Source of the DNA: CAYZMS01 sp964479625
Lineage (GTDB): Bacteria > Bacteroidota > Bacteroidia > Chitinophagales > Saprospiraceae
NCBI GenBank assembly: GCA_964479625.1
Contig: CAYZMS010000005.1
Span: 1 to 64,000, forward strand
DNA: 64,000 bases
Direction: 5' to 3'
How positions within the stretch are numbered: the stretch's first letter is position 1; each line of letters starts with the position of its first letter. The notes beneath the pieces were generated by a model, which was not told where the DNA came from, ran no database searches, and worked only from the letters and a program-made list of their open reading frames with translations. A program made the translations under genes and the position numbers. This document shows positions 17,601 to 25,493 of the stretch, one piece after another.

Positions 17601-18610
17601 CACAAGGCTATAGTGCAGAGGGCGGGCACAATCATTTTGATCTACGCTCCAGCCCTAATGTCACGGCCTTCGATAATGATGGTGATGGGCTTCCAGATAT
17701 TGATACACAGGATCCTGGAGAAGGAATGGGTTGGTTCCCTGGCTATGCCATTGATGTAGAAACAGGAGAGCGCCTGAATATTTTCTTTGGGGAGAACTCC
17801 ATTTATAATGGAGAGTTGATCGAAGGTATTGAAAACGGAGGAGACATGATGTTCAATCCCAGTGCCATTCCTGCTTTGCTGGCACCCGACCTTAGCAGAG
17901 ACCTTTTATCGTACGTAGCAGGGGGGCAACATTTTGTGTACGTAACGAATACGGCATATGACGAATGTGCCATTTACCGGGAAGGGTTCCAACCGAATAC
18001 AAACCCTTTCAATAAAGTGGACCCCATTAAGACCATACAATGGACAGGCCTGATCCTCAGTGTAGCTGCCTTCAATTCTTATGAGGAGGGCTTGATCCCC
18101 TCTGAGGTACGGGTAAAATTAAGGGTTCAAAACCCCTATGAGGTACAGGAAGGGGGCGAAAATGTGATTAACGGTCATCCAGTTTACCGGTTCCGGGTGG
18201 AGGGTAAACAAGCTTCCGACTTGGATGTCGCAGGTCAGAATGCAGCCCTGGATGCCATTCGTGCTGTACCCAATCCCTACTACGCTTTTTCCGATTACGA
18301 AGTTTCCCAGTTTTCGAATACTATCAAGATTACCAATTTGCCGGCCAGGGCTACCGTTACGATCTACACCCTGGATGGTAAATTTATTCGCCAATACAGA
18401 CGGGACGAAACGGGTGCTATCCCCGAGGGGAATAACCGGGCAGTGGATCGCCAGCAGATCATTCCGGATCTGGAATGGGACTTGCGTAATAACAAGGGTA
18501 TTCCTGTAGCCAGTGGGGTTTACCTTATCCATGTGGATGCGGGTGAATGGGGCGAAAAAACGATTAAGTGGTTTGGTATTAACCGGAAGTTTGACCCATC
18601 GGGTTTGTAG
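14642..18610 (+). CDS. Giant secreted protein with T9SS/FlgD-like C-terminal domain
   Basis: 1322 residues. Signal peptide at 1-24 (VITYGCLMLLGFVFSNPAAA). The body has no catalytic motif that I recognise, but contains acidic Ca-binding-like loops (DQDGDGEYNPDQGDYP and FDNDGDGLPDIDTQD, thrombospondin type 3/EF-like) and many Cys pairs. The last 90 or so residues form a FlgD Ig-like/T9SS type A-like sorting domain: AVPNPYYAFSDYE, then ITNLPARATVTIYTLDGKFI, then GIPVASGVYLIHVD. Such domains send proteins through the type IX secretion system to the cell surface. It sits between a TonB-dependent receptor and a PorV/PorQ-like barrel, suggesting it works with them at the outer membrane. Confidence 0.85.
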   Translation: MRHLVITYGCLMLLGFVFSNPAAAHINPNLRKARTSETQLRFRENCNNAISQIDQAINNVRARLTTGGDVWWNNTDGRYVVPKVPPGQPEVSSLFAGAVWLGGLDPAGNLKMAAQTYGRATGDFDFWPGPLDPDNGTTDQDICAQWDRFFVVEGSSIEEHLRNFRLAQQQGVSYDPALIPRDVRGWPAKGNEFFFDVHGFNLPNTNQGLAGFWDQDGDGEYNPDQGDYPVIEIRGCTDEPQFPDQMTFWIYNDAGNIHAESQGDPLQMEVQVQAFAYATNDEINDMTFQRYKLINRAVESIDSTYFAMWVDPDLGCSTDDYVGCDTLRDLAFVYNEDALDGQTGCTCPNGVNTYCEEIPILGVDYFRGPLDEFGNEIGMSSFTYYNNGAVGGPPPGTTDPQTGIEYYRYISGSWRDGNPFTFGDDAYQDGEPINYAFTEAPDDPNGWSMCSEGLPFGDRRTIQASGPFRLDPGAVNELIIGVVWVADQSYPCPSIRRLQEADDIAQALFDNCFEITDGPDAPDIDFIELDQELIAIFTNDTLTSNNAFEAYAQRGLQIPPTEGDSLYRFEGYKLFQLAGPEVTIADLEDPDKARLIYQVDIQNGVGQIFNWQPVEGPGDEIFFVPESQVEGLDDGIRHTFQITEDQFAEGDRRLINHKKYYFTAVAYAYNNYAPFDPDEVIGQRTPYLEGRRNIGDGDNPFYTIIPRPITDRNLMAGYGDGAVITRIEGVGTGTNFLDLSSETVDAILDGSFNGEVTYQSGRGPVEVTVFNPLDVQDGLFELRIPDNQLNDDQLDSTAFWELYNLDDPSAPVIRSERSLEDLNEQIIKEYGFSVTIGQVEDVGENPNGNNGAIGGTIEYPEADPTPWLFGIADGDAFGASEFDQVVFDFVATEEGEPDFLIDPNQQLTNIGEGFFVPYYLSNFRTTSDAQGILPYITPAWTNTAGSSIIRTQSQLEDLNNVDIVFTPDKSKWSRCVVIETNNRFSQTQGYSAEGGHNHFDLRSSPNVTAFDNDGDGLPDIDTQDPGEGMGWFPGYAIDVETGERLNIFFGENSIYNGELIEGIENGGDMMFNPSAIPALLAPDLSRDLLSYVAGGQHFVYVTNTAYDECAIYREGFQPNTNPFNKVDPIKTIQWTGLILSVAAFNSYEEGLIPSEVRVKLRVQNPYEVQEGGENVINGHPVYRFRVEGKQASDLDVAGQNAALDAIRAVPNPYYAFSDYEVSQFSNTIKITNLPARATVTIYTLDGKFIRQYRRDETGAIPEGNNRAVDRQQIIPDLEWDLRNNKGIPVASGVYLIHVDAGEWGEKTIKWFGINRKFDPSGL

Positions 18611-18674
18611 TACAGGTTTAAAATTTGCTTAAGCCAGCAGGCGGCGCCCGGCGCGGTCTCCGAAAAATAGGTAC

Positions 18675-19715
18675 ATGAGATATTTGCTTTTTATCGTCCT
18701 GATTTGTTGCTTGACCGGCGCCTTGCGGGCGGGAAACCCCGACCGGCAGGGAGAAGCGGGTGCTTATGAGTTATTAATGAATCCCTGGGCACGTTCGGCT
18801 GGATTGCATCAGGTAAATACCGGAATGATCAGCGGCGTGGAGGCTATGCGGCTGAACATTGCCGGGATGGGGAGGATCGATCGCCTGGAGGTTGTTGCCG
18901 GCTATGCCAACTATCTCCAGGGAACCGATATAAGTATGAATGCCCTGGGGATTGCCAGCAAGGTCGGAGAGAACGGGACCTTTGGCTTGAGCCTGATGAC
19001 TCTGGATTTTGGCGACATAGAAGTGACTACTACCGATCAACCGGCGGGTACGGGGGCTACCTTTTCCCCCAATTTCTTTAACCTTGGGCTTGGGTATTCC
19101 CACATTTTCGAGAATAAGGTATCGGTCGGGATACTAGTCCGACTGATCTCAGAATCTTTGGCGGATGTAAATGCGTTTGGCTTTGCCATTGATGCCGGCG
19201 TACAGTACGTAACCGGTCCGAAAGACAACTTCCGGTTTGGTATCTCGCTGCGAAACGTTGGCTCACCCATGACCTTTGGCGGAGAAGGGCTCTCTACTCA
19301 GGGCCCCGCGCCTAATAATGGAAGCTTCGAACTGACCTTCGAGCAACGGGCTGCGCGTTTCGAATTACCTTCCATGCTGAATATCGGCCTATCCTATGAT
19401 ATTTACCTGGGTGAAGCGCACCGGATTACGCCCATGGGTAATTTCACCAGTAATTCCTTTTCCCAGGATCAACTGGGAGGAGGGGTCGAATACTCCCTTT
19501 CGGATCGCTTCATGCTAAGGGCTGCCTATAAGCTGGATCTGGGTGATATCCCGAACGAACAGGCACCACTCTATGGCGGACTTAGTGCAGGGGCCTCCGT
19601 CGAATTTCCCCTGAGCCGGGAAAATAAGAATACCCGCCTAGGCATTGACTATGCCTATCGGTCTACCCGGGTTTTTAACGGGACACATAATATTGGCATC
19701 CGCTTTAGTATCTAG
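18675..19715 (+). CDS. PorV/PorQ-like outer-membrane barrel protein
   Basis: 346 residues with signal peptide (MRYLLFIVLICCLTGALRAG). The mature start (LLMNPWARSAGLHQVNTGMI...EAMRLNIAGM) is the N-terminal pattern of PorV/PorQ (UPF0164) proteins, and the rest alternates in strands suited to a 14-stranded FadL-like barrel, ending in GIRFSI. In Porphyromonas PorV shuttles T9SS cargo from the SprA/Sov translocon to the attachment complex; PorQ works with PorZ. Third gene of the operon, 64 bases after the giant T9SS-type protein, which may be its dedicated client. The family call is firm, the shuttle role is inferred. Confidence 0.85.
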   Translation: MRYLLFIVLICCLTGALRAGNPDRQGEAGAYELLMNPWARSAGLHQVNTGMISGVEAMRLNIAGMGRIDRLEVVAGYANYLQGTDISMNALGIASKVGENGTFGLSLMTLDFGDIEVTTTDQPAGTGATFSPNFFNLGLGYSHIFENKVSVGILVRLISESLADVNAFGFAIDAGVQYVTGPKDNFRFGISLRNVGSPMTFGGEGLSTQGPAPNNGSFELTFEQRAARFELPSMLNIGLSYDIYLGEAHRITPMGNFTSNSFSQDQLGGGVEYSLSDRFMLRAAYKLDLGDIPNEQAPLYGGLSAGASVEFPLSRENKNTRLGIDYAYRSTRVFNGTHNIGIRFSI

Positions 19716-19848
19716 CCTTTGGGCGGATGGGTAGGCCAATGGTCAATTCCAAAAAAAACAGTTGGCGGGTAAGGCCTTATCCGATTAATGGATGTAAAAA
19801 CCCATTACGCTTTTTACTTTCAGCCTGTCAACAGTCAGCGCACCGGGC

Positions 19849-20157
19849 TCACGGCTGATCAAAGGCTTCGGCCCAGGCCAGTATGCCCCCGGTAAGGTTG
19901 CGGACCTTTTTAAAACCATTATCCAGCAACATATACTGGGCTACCTGACTTCGGCGTCCGGAACGACAGTACATGACGATTTCCTTATCCCTGAATGACT
20001 CGAGCTGGGGAATCTTTTCCTCCAGCTCCCCAAGTGGGATAAATTCTCCACCAATATTATATTCTTCTCGCTCGTGAAGTTCACGAACATCGACCAGGAC
20101 GACCTCTTCGCCTTTGTCCATTTTTTCCTTGAGTTCCTGTACCGTTATATCTTCCAT
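19849..20157 (-). CDS. Single-domain rhodanese-like protein
   Basis: 102 residues, one rhodanese domain and nothing more. The start VLVDVRELHEREEYNIGGEFIPLGEL is the usual DVRE...G..IPL pattern (residues 20-45), and the active-site loop CRSGRRS begins at Cys64, which would carry the persulfide. These small cytoplasmic proteins move sulfane sulfur to acceptors; the acceptor is unknown. It lies 54 bases downstream of the Ddl-PASTA fusion on the same strand, but a link is not obvious. Confidence 0.9.
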   Translation of the reverse strand: MEDITVQELKEKMDKGEEVVLVDVRELHEREEYNIGGEFIPLGELEEKIPQLESFRDKEIVMYCRSGRRSQVAQYMLLDNGFKKVRNLTGGILAWAEAFDQP

Positions 20158-20211
20158 TGTTTGGGTGATTATGAAGTAAACAAAGATTTGAAGGAGGGGA
20201 GCCTTTTTCCC

Positions 20212-23200
20212 TTACCTGCAGTCTTCCGGTTGTTGTCGTCTTAATACGAAGCTAACTTTTTCGCCTACCGCCAGGGTCCTTCCCGGGGAATAAGAAGGGG
20301 ACTGCCGAACCACATAGCCGGATCGACTGCCATCGGGGGTATCCACAAAGCCCAGTTCCAGTTTGCTGGCCCGAAGCGCGAAGATTGCCTCGTCATAGGT
20401 CATACACCTTAAATCAGGAAGTTCTACCCGTCCTGTATTTCGAACGCTGACAACAACCTCCAGGGTACTACCTTTAGGAATATCCACCCCTTTTTTCAGG
20501 TCAGCAGGGCTGATGCGTTGGTCCCCATAAAAAAGATAAAGAATAGTATTGTCTTCCAGTTTGGGATCAAACTCCTGGGCCCTGATCCGGGCATTAATAC
20601 CCAGGCGTTCGAGTTTTCGACGGTATTGCTCGAAATCATCATTACCAATGAGATCGGGTAACTGTACTTCAGGAGCGGTCCCGCCACTAATGGTTAGGTA
20701 GATCGTGCGATTCTTTTTTACTTCAGAATTAGGGGCCGGGTTTTGGGTGATCACGATCCCCGATGGCCGATCCAATAAATAGACCGAGTCCAAAACAACA
20801 GCCTTGAAAGACCGTTTTCCTGCTTTCTTTTTAGCATCCTTAAAGGTCATACCCGTATAGTTTTCTACGGTAAGTGTCTTGCCGTGGTGGGTGTACAGGT
20901 TTAGGGCTATGCGGACCAGGAAAAAGAGCAGTAATGAGACAATGAACATGACGCCCAGGTTTTTCCAAAGTATGGGATCCTTGAAAAGCGCAAGGGTTTG
21001 GCGCCAGATGCTTTGAAAAAAAAACTCCTTTGGGCCTGAGCCTGCAGGCTCGTTTGAAGAAGAGGCGCTTAAACTGCTCGTATTTGATCTATTTAAAGGG
21101 TCGGATGTTTCAGATGCCATTTTTTGAGGTGTTAAATTGCTATGATCAGGTGTTGCGGCCTGGGGGCTTTTTACCAAATTAGGGGTCGTACTTTTCACTT
21201 GCGCCTCTGGAGTGGTTGGTGTCTCCTGTACTTCGGTATACCCGCTTCTGGCTTTTTCCCTTCCAAACTCAAGTATTTTATCAATGAAGTCGAATGGTTT
21301 ATAACCAGCAATGGCCGCCTGGTGAAAAATGGCCGTAGCTGGGGTCATCCCAGGAAGGGAATTAACTTCGACGATGATAGGTTCTGTACGCGCATCTGAG
21401 AACACCCTTACAAATGCGTCAATTCGTGCATATCCCTGGACGTTTAATACCCGGGCAGCTTGTTCCAGGGTAGTTTTCACCTGCCTGGCAATAATGTCAT
21501 AATCTATTCCCTTGGGAGCAAGGCGAGCCGGGGTAATATTCTGGCCTTCTCCAGCCAGGAATTTTTCTTCCAGAGAGAGGATGCCCTTTCCGGCCAGTGT
21601 TTCGCTGGGTTCGAAAAGCTCATAACGCAAGTTACCATCTGGCTCCCGATGTGTCAAAAAACCGCCGGTGATCTCTAAAAAATGTTCCGCCCCACCCTTT
21701 GTGATCAAGGCCTCGAATAAGATCTCCTCCTTGTGTGAGAACTCCTCCTTAGGTCGGATATGCAGGACCTTTCTAGCCGCTGCTTCGGGCATGGCGGCAG
21801 ACCGGAAAATAAGTGCGCAATAGGCTTCAAGTTCCTTTCGGTCCCTGAGTAAGCAAACCGCAGAGCTACATCCGTCATCCACCGGTTTAGCGATCAAAGG
21901 ATAGGAAAAAGCATTTTCGACCTGTTTAAAAAAAGCTTCCCGATCAAACTCATAGGTTTTACGCGGTAATAGTAACTGTTCCGTTACAGTGAAACCATTG
22001 CGTTTCAGCGTTTGCAGGGTTTCATATTTATTAATGGTAATGGAGGAGGAACGAACTCCCGATCCATTGTAGGGCAGTCCTAAGCCATCCAGGATATTTT
22101 GTAATTGTCCATCTTCACCTGGTCTGCCGTGCAGAGCAATAAACACCTGTTCTATTCTATTAGGCAGTGCTTCGAAATCAAGGGGCCGGGCTATGAAAAT
22201 GGGGTCTGCAGCGGCGTATTTTTCGGTTATATCCCTGCATTGAGCTTTGATCGTTTCGATTACCGGATGTTGCTTGGGCTCCAGTACTTTGGAGCGGATA
22301 TCATCGGCATTGTCCTTGAGCAAAAGATTAACGGGTAATTCGTACAGTTGGAGATCAGTAGAGGAACCGGTCAGGAAGATGGGGATGGGTTCGTATTTTT
22401 CAGATCCGGCAAGTTTCTCATATATATTTCGTCCGCTTTCGACAGCAATATGTCGTTCGAAAGAATAGCCTCCCAGAATGATTCCGATCTTTTTCCTGGA
22501 GCTTGCGCCACTTTGGAAAACCTTGATCTGTTCGTCCAGAAATTCCAGTAAGGCTCGGTACCCGGCCTCCTGGGATTGTTGCCGGAAACGCTCCTGAAGG
22601 GAAGTTCTTATGATGTAAGTGAGAAACTGCGAAGGGTTCAGTCCGATCTCGGCTGCCTGGTGAAAGAAAAATGAAGAAGGCAGCATGCCCGAGGTGGTAT
22701 TCGGGTCATTGAGGAAAATGGTTTCCTCCCTGGTGATGAAGCCGTCAATTCGGGCATAGGTCTGAAAGTCCAGCTCTGTGAACAGGCGTTCGCACTCTTT
22801 TCGAATAGCTTCGATCTGTGCCTCTGGAAGTTTGATGGGCGTTTCTTTGCGCGAAAGCCCCGGTAGATATTTGGAACGGTAATCGAATACTTCTCCCCAC
22901 TTGATGATCTCTGTAGGGGGAAGCGCTACGGCTGTTCCGTCTTCTTTTCGAATAACGATGCAGGAAAACTCCTTACCATGTATAAAGGATTCTACGATAA
23001 GCTTGTTTTCACCGAGGTGACTCTCCAGAACGGCAGTGCCTTTGTCCGTTTCTGCCACATCGTTTAACCATTGGAGGAGGGCTTCCGGGTGCAGAATGGT
23101 TTGGGATCTATCTTTCGAATGAACGGTGATGGGGAAACCTAGTCCGTCCCGTATATCCGTTAGCAGGCGAACGTGATCGGCTTTTTCGAACGCGCTTTTT

Positions 23201-23937
23201 TTGCGCCAGGCTTTGAGAGAAATGATTTCGCGAAAAAAGGCCGCGTTAAGTGCATCAGTGAACCCTTCCAGCCCTTCCTCCTCCTGGACAATGGAAACGC
23301 CGATGGAGGAACCCTGATTAGCCGGGCGTATGACCATCGGGTATCCGATGGTTTTGGCTAATTGATTTCGCAGCTCTTCCGGGTGAGTATTCTCCAACCA
23401 TGCCTTTCGTTCGATCACTTCTACCTTTGGGGTTGGAAACCCTTTTTTTGACATTAGCTCTTTCTGGAGGGCTTTATCCATTCCGATCTGGCAGGCACGC
23501 ACACCGCTTCCGGTATAGGGAATGCGCAATTGTTCCAGTTCTTTCTGGATCTGACCATCCTCGCCATACTTCCCGTGTAGGGCCAGGAAGGCCAGGTTGA
23601 TCATTTGGGGTAAGTCTTCCGGCCGAACGGGTTGGCCGACCCGGTGGATCATTTGCAGTTCCTGACTTGGAGTGAGCTCCCCCAGGCTTTCCCGGTAGAC
23701 CTGGAAACCATTAGGGGAAGGAGGTAAGGACTCTACAGGAGGATAAAAATCCCGTATAGTCCCTTTGTATAGGTATTGCCAGTCGAGGAGAATAAAATTG
23801 CGCCGGCTGTCAATAAAAATAGGGACGGGTTCGAATATGGATTTATTGAGATTGTCATAAACCGTACGCCCCCCTGCAAAGGAAATTTCGCGTTCGCGAG
23901 AGGGCCCGCCAAAGAAAATGCCAACTTTAATTTTCAT
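20212..23937 (-). CDS. Fusion: two D-Ala-D-Ala ligase modules, membrane segment, three PASTA domains
   Basis: 1241 residues. Module 1 (1-445) has GGPSREREIS, HGKYGEDGQIQ (121-131), YTGSGV, the Gly-rich loop NQGSSIGVS (207-215) and NDPNTTSGM (410-418). Module 2 (482-893) has GGYSFERHIAVESG, HGRPGEDGQLQ (603-613), YNGSGVRSS and canonical EVNSLPGMT (857-865). A Thr/Pro/Ser linker (about 900-970) leads to a membrane helix (about 994-1014, LGVMFIVSLLLFFLVRIALN), then three PASTA-like repeats (about 1023-1090, 1094-1168, 1172-1237). Ddl enzymes join two D-alanines for peptidoglycan precursors in the cytoplasm; PASTA domains bind muropeptide or glycan strands outside. In ligase family terms Asp411 replaces the usual Mg-binding Glu in module 1, and module 2 has a degenerate Gly loop (DDGCSSAV). 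Bacterial Ddl is normally a single domain of about 300-370 residues. Confidence 0.85.
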   Translation of the reverse strand: MKIKVGIFFGGPSREREISFAGGRTVYDNLNKSIFEPVPIFIDSRRNFILLDWQYLYKGTIRDFYPPVESLPPSPNGFQVYRESLGELTPSQELQMIHRVGQPVRPEDLPQMINLAFLALHGKYGEDGQIQKELEQLRIPYTGSGVRACQIGMDKALQKELMSKKGFPTPKVEVIERKAWLENTHPEELRNQLAKTIGYPMVIRPANQGSSIGVSIVQEEEGLEGFTDALNAAFFREIISLKAWRKKSAFEKADHVRLLTDIRDGLGFPITVHSKDRSQTILHPEALLQWLNDVAETDKGTAVLESHLGENKLIVESFIHGKEFSCIVIRKEDGTAVALPPTEIIKWGEVFDYRSKYLPGLSRKETPIKLPEAQIEAIRKECERLFTELDFQTYARIDGFITREETIFLNDPNTTSGMLPSSFFFHQAAEIGLNPSQFLTYIIRTSLQERFRQQSQEAGYRALLEFLDEQIKVFQSGASSRKKIGIILGGYSFERHIAVESGRNIYEKLAGSEKYEPIPIFLTGSSTDLQLYELPVNLLLKDNADDIRSKVLEPKQHPVIETIKAQCRDITEKYAAADPIFIARPLDFEALPNRIEQVFIALHGRPGEDGQLQNILDGLGLPYNGSGVRSSSITINKYETLQTLKRNGFTVTEQLLLPRKTYEFDREAFFKQVENAFSYPLIAKPVDDGCSSAVCLLRDRKELEAYCALIFRSAAMPEAAARKVLHIRPKEEFSHKEEILFEALITKGGAEHFLEITGGFLTHREPDGNLRYELFEPSETLAGKGILSLEEKFLAGEGQNITPARLAPKGIDYDIIARQVKTTLEQAARVLNVQGYARIDAFVRVFSDARTEPIIVEVNSLPGMTPATAIFHQAAIAGYKPFDFIDKILEFGREKARSGYTEVQETPTTPEAQVKSTTPNLVKSPQAATPDHSNLTPQKMASETSDPLNRSNTSSLSASSSNEPAGSGPKEFFFQSIWRQTLALFKDPILWKNLGVMFIVSLLLFFLVRIALNLYTHHGKTLTVENYTGMTFKDAKKKAGKRSFKAVVLDSVYLLDRPSGIVITQNPAPNSEVKKNRTIYLTISGGTAPEVQLPDLIGNDDFEQYRRKLERLGINARIRAQEFDPKLEDNTILYLFYGDQRISPADLKKGVDIPKGSTLEVVVSVRNTGRVELPDLRCMTYDEAIFALRASKLELGFVDTPDGSRSGYVVRQSPSYSPGRTLAVGEKVSFVLRRQQPEDCR

Positions 23938-24108
23938 ATTGTTCGAACTCTGTCGTCTGCATTCTTCTGCAAAGATGAAAGATTCAAGGGAATTATTTCG
24001 ATTTTGGCCCTGTCAAATAATAGAGGGCACTTGATGGTGGTAATAGGGTCTGCCAGCCTCCTTCTGCAACTTAACGATTTTCAAACTCGCGACAAATCCG
24101 CTTTGTAC

Positions 24109-25401
24109 ATGAATAAGGAGATCCTGCGTCTGGCTATTCCCAATATTCTGAGTAACATTTCCGTACCCTTGCTAAGCACGGTAGATACGGCGCTGATGGG
24201 GCGTATGTCCGACTTGCATATTGGCGCGGTGGGGGTAGGGGCCATGATCTTTAATTTTGTGTATTGGAACTTTGGGTTTCTCCGCATGGGTACCACCGGA
24301 CTGACCGCCCAGGCTTATGGACGGGATGATCAGGCAGCGATCGGCCTGACACTTGGGCGGGCTTTCACCGTAGTATTGGTAGTCGCATTCGTTTTGATGC
24401 TCTTGCAAGGCCCGATCGGGAATCTGGGAATACAACTCATGCAAATGGAGGGGGAGCAGGCCAGCCTGGTAGCCGAATACTTTTTTGTCAGGATCTGGGC
24501 AGCGCCTGCCACACTGGGTTTATTTGCAGTAATGGGTTGGTTTTTCGGAATGCAGAACGCAGTTTTACCGCTTCTTTTAACGGTACTTTCAAACATAATA
24601 AATATTGGACTGAGTTATTATTTCGTCATTGAATTGGGCTGGGGCGTAAGCGGTGTGGCCTGGGGAACCGTCTGGGCCCAATATGCGGGTTTATTCATTG
24701 CACTACTATTATTATTTGGGCGTTACCGGCATTATTTACAAGCATTGCGTTTAAAGGCCGTGTTGCAATGGGAAGCTTTGAGGGCCTTTCTGGTCCTGAA
24801 CCGGGATATTTTTATTCGCACCTTATTACTGACCCTGGCCTTTGCGCTATTCTACAGTTTTTCTTCCGGGCAAGGGAAGCTCATTTTAGCTGTAAACGTC
24901 ATTTTGCTACAGTTTGTCAACTGGATGTCCTATGGGGTCGATGGTTTTGCCTTTGCGGCAGAGAGCCTGGTTGGTAAGTACGCCGGGCGTGGGGGAGAAA
25001 CGGATACCCGCCGTGCTATCCGGATCGCTTTTGGCTGGGGGATGGGCATGGCAGGTGGTATAAGTCTGCTGTATCTCCTTGCCGGAGAGTCGTTGCTTCG
25101 AATTTTTACCAACCAGGCAGACGTCCTTCAGGCTGCTCGCCCTTATTTACTATGGATGGTCATTTTCCCGGTCTTGAGTACGCCCTGCTATATCTGGGAT
25201 GGTTTGTTTATCGGCCTGACTGCTTCCAAAGCTATGCGCAATTGCATGATCCTGGCCTTTATGGTCTTTCTGGCTACTTATTTTGGACTCGGCCGGTCCT
25301 GGGGCAACCACGGCCTCTGGCTAACGCTGACCGTTTTCATGCTGGCCCGGGCAGGGTTTCAGCAATGGGCTTTTGCCCGGGAAGGGGTGGAGATTCGTTA
25401 A
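24109..25401 (+). CDS. MATE family efflux transporter (DinF-like)
   Basis: 430 residues from the ATG at 24109 (MNKEILRLAIPNILSNISVP). The frame is open back to 23776, but that extension overlaps the Ddl-PASTA gene, is not hydrophobic and is not conserved, so I reject it. The protein has about 12 membrane helices in two repeats; each half opens with the MATE pattern (LLSTVDTALMGRMSD early, VDGFAFAAESLVGKYAG in the second half). MATE proteins export drugs or metabolites by sodium or proton antiport in the inner membrane. The DinF-like subgroup is suggested by the N-terminus; substrate unknown. Divergent from the Ddl-PASTA gene with about 170 bases between. Confidence 0.9.
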   Translation: MNKEILRLAIPNILSNISVPLLSTVDTALMGRMSDLHIGAVGVGAMIFNFVYWNFGFLRMGTTGLTAQAYGRDDQAAIGLTLGRAFTVVLVVAFVLMLLQGPIGNLGIQLMQMEGEQASLVAEYFFVRIWAAPATLGLFAVMGWFFGMQNAVLPLLLTVLSNIINIGLSYYFVIELGWGVSGVAWGTVWAQYAGLFIALLLLFGRYRHYLQALRLKAVLQWEALRAFLVLNRDIFIRTLLLTLAFALFYSFSSGQGKLILAVNVILLQFVNWMSYGVDGFAFAAESLVGKYAGRGGETDTRRAIRIAFGWGMGMAGGISLLYLLAGESLLRIFTNQADVLQAARPYLLWMVIFPVLSTPCYIWDGLFIGLTASKAMRNCMILAFMVFLATYFGLGRSWGNHGLWLTLTVFMLARAGFQQWAFAREGVEIR

Positions 25402-25493
25402 GGGAAAGGTTCTAAACCCAGCCTCTTCCTTTATTTAGTTAAGATCATTTGTTTGGTGTAGAATCACAACAGGAACAAGGGTAAAATCCGTTT

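Noticed and set aside
23776..24108. 111-codon N-terminal extension of the MATE gene
   Set aside because: It overlaps the Ddl-PASTA gene on the other strand, is polar and unlike MATE N-termini; ATG 24109 starts the conserved part.
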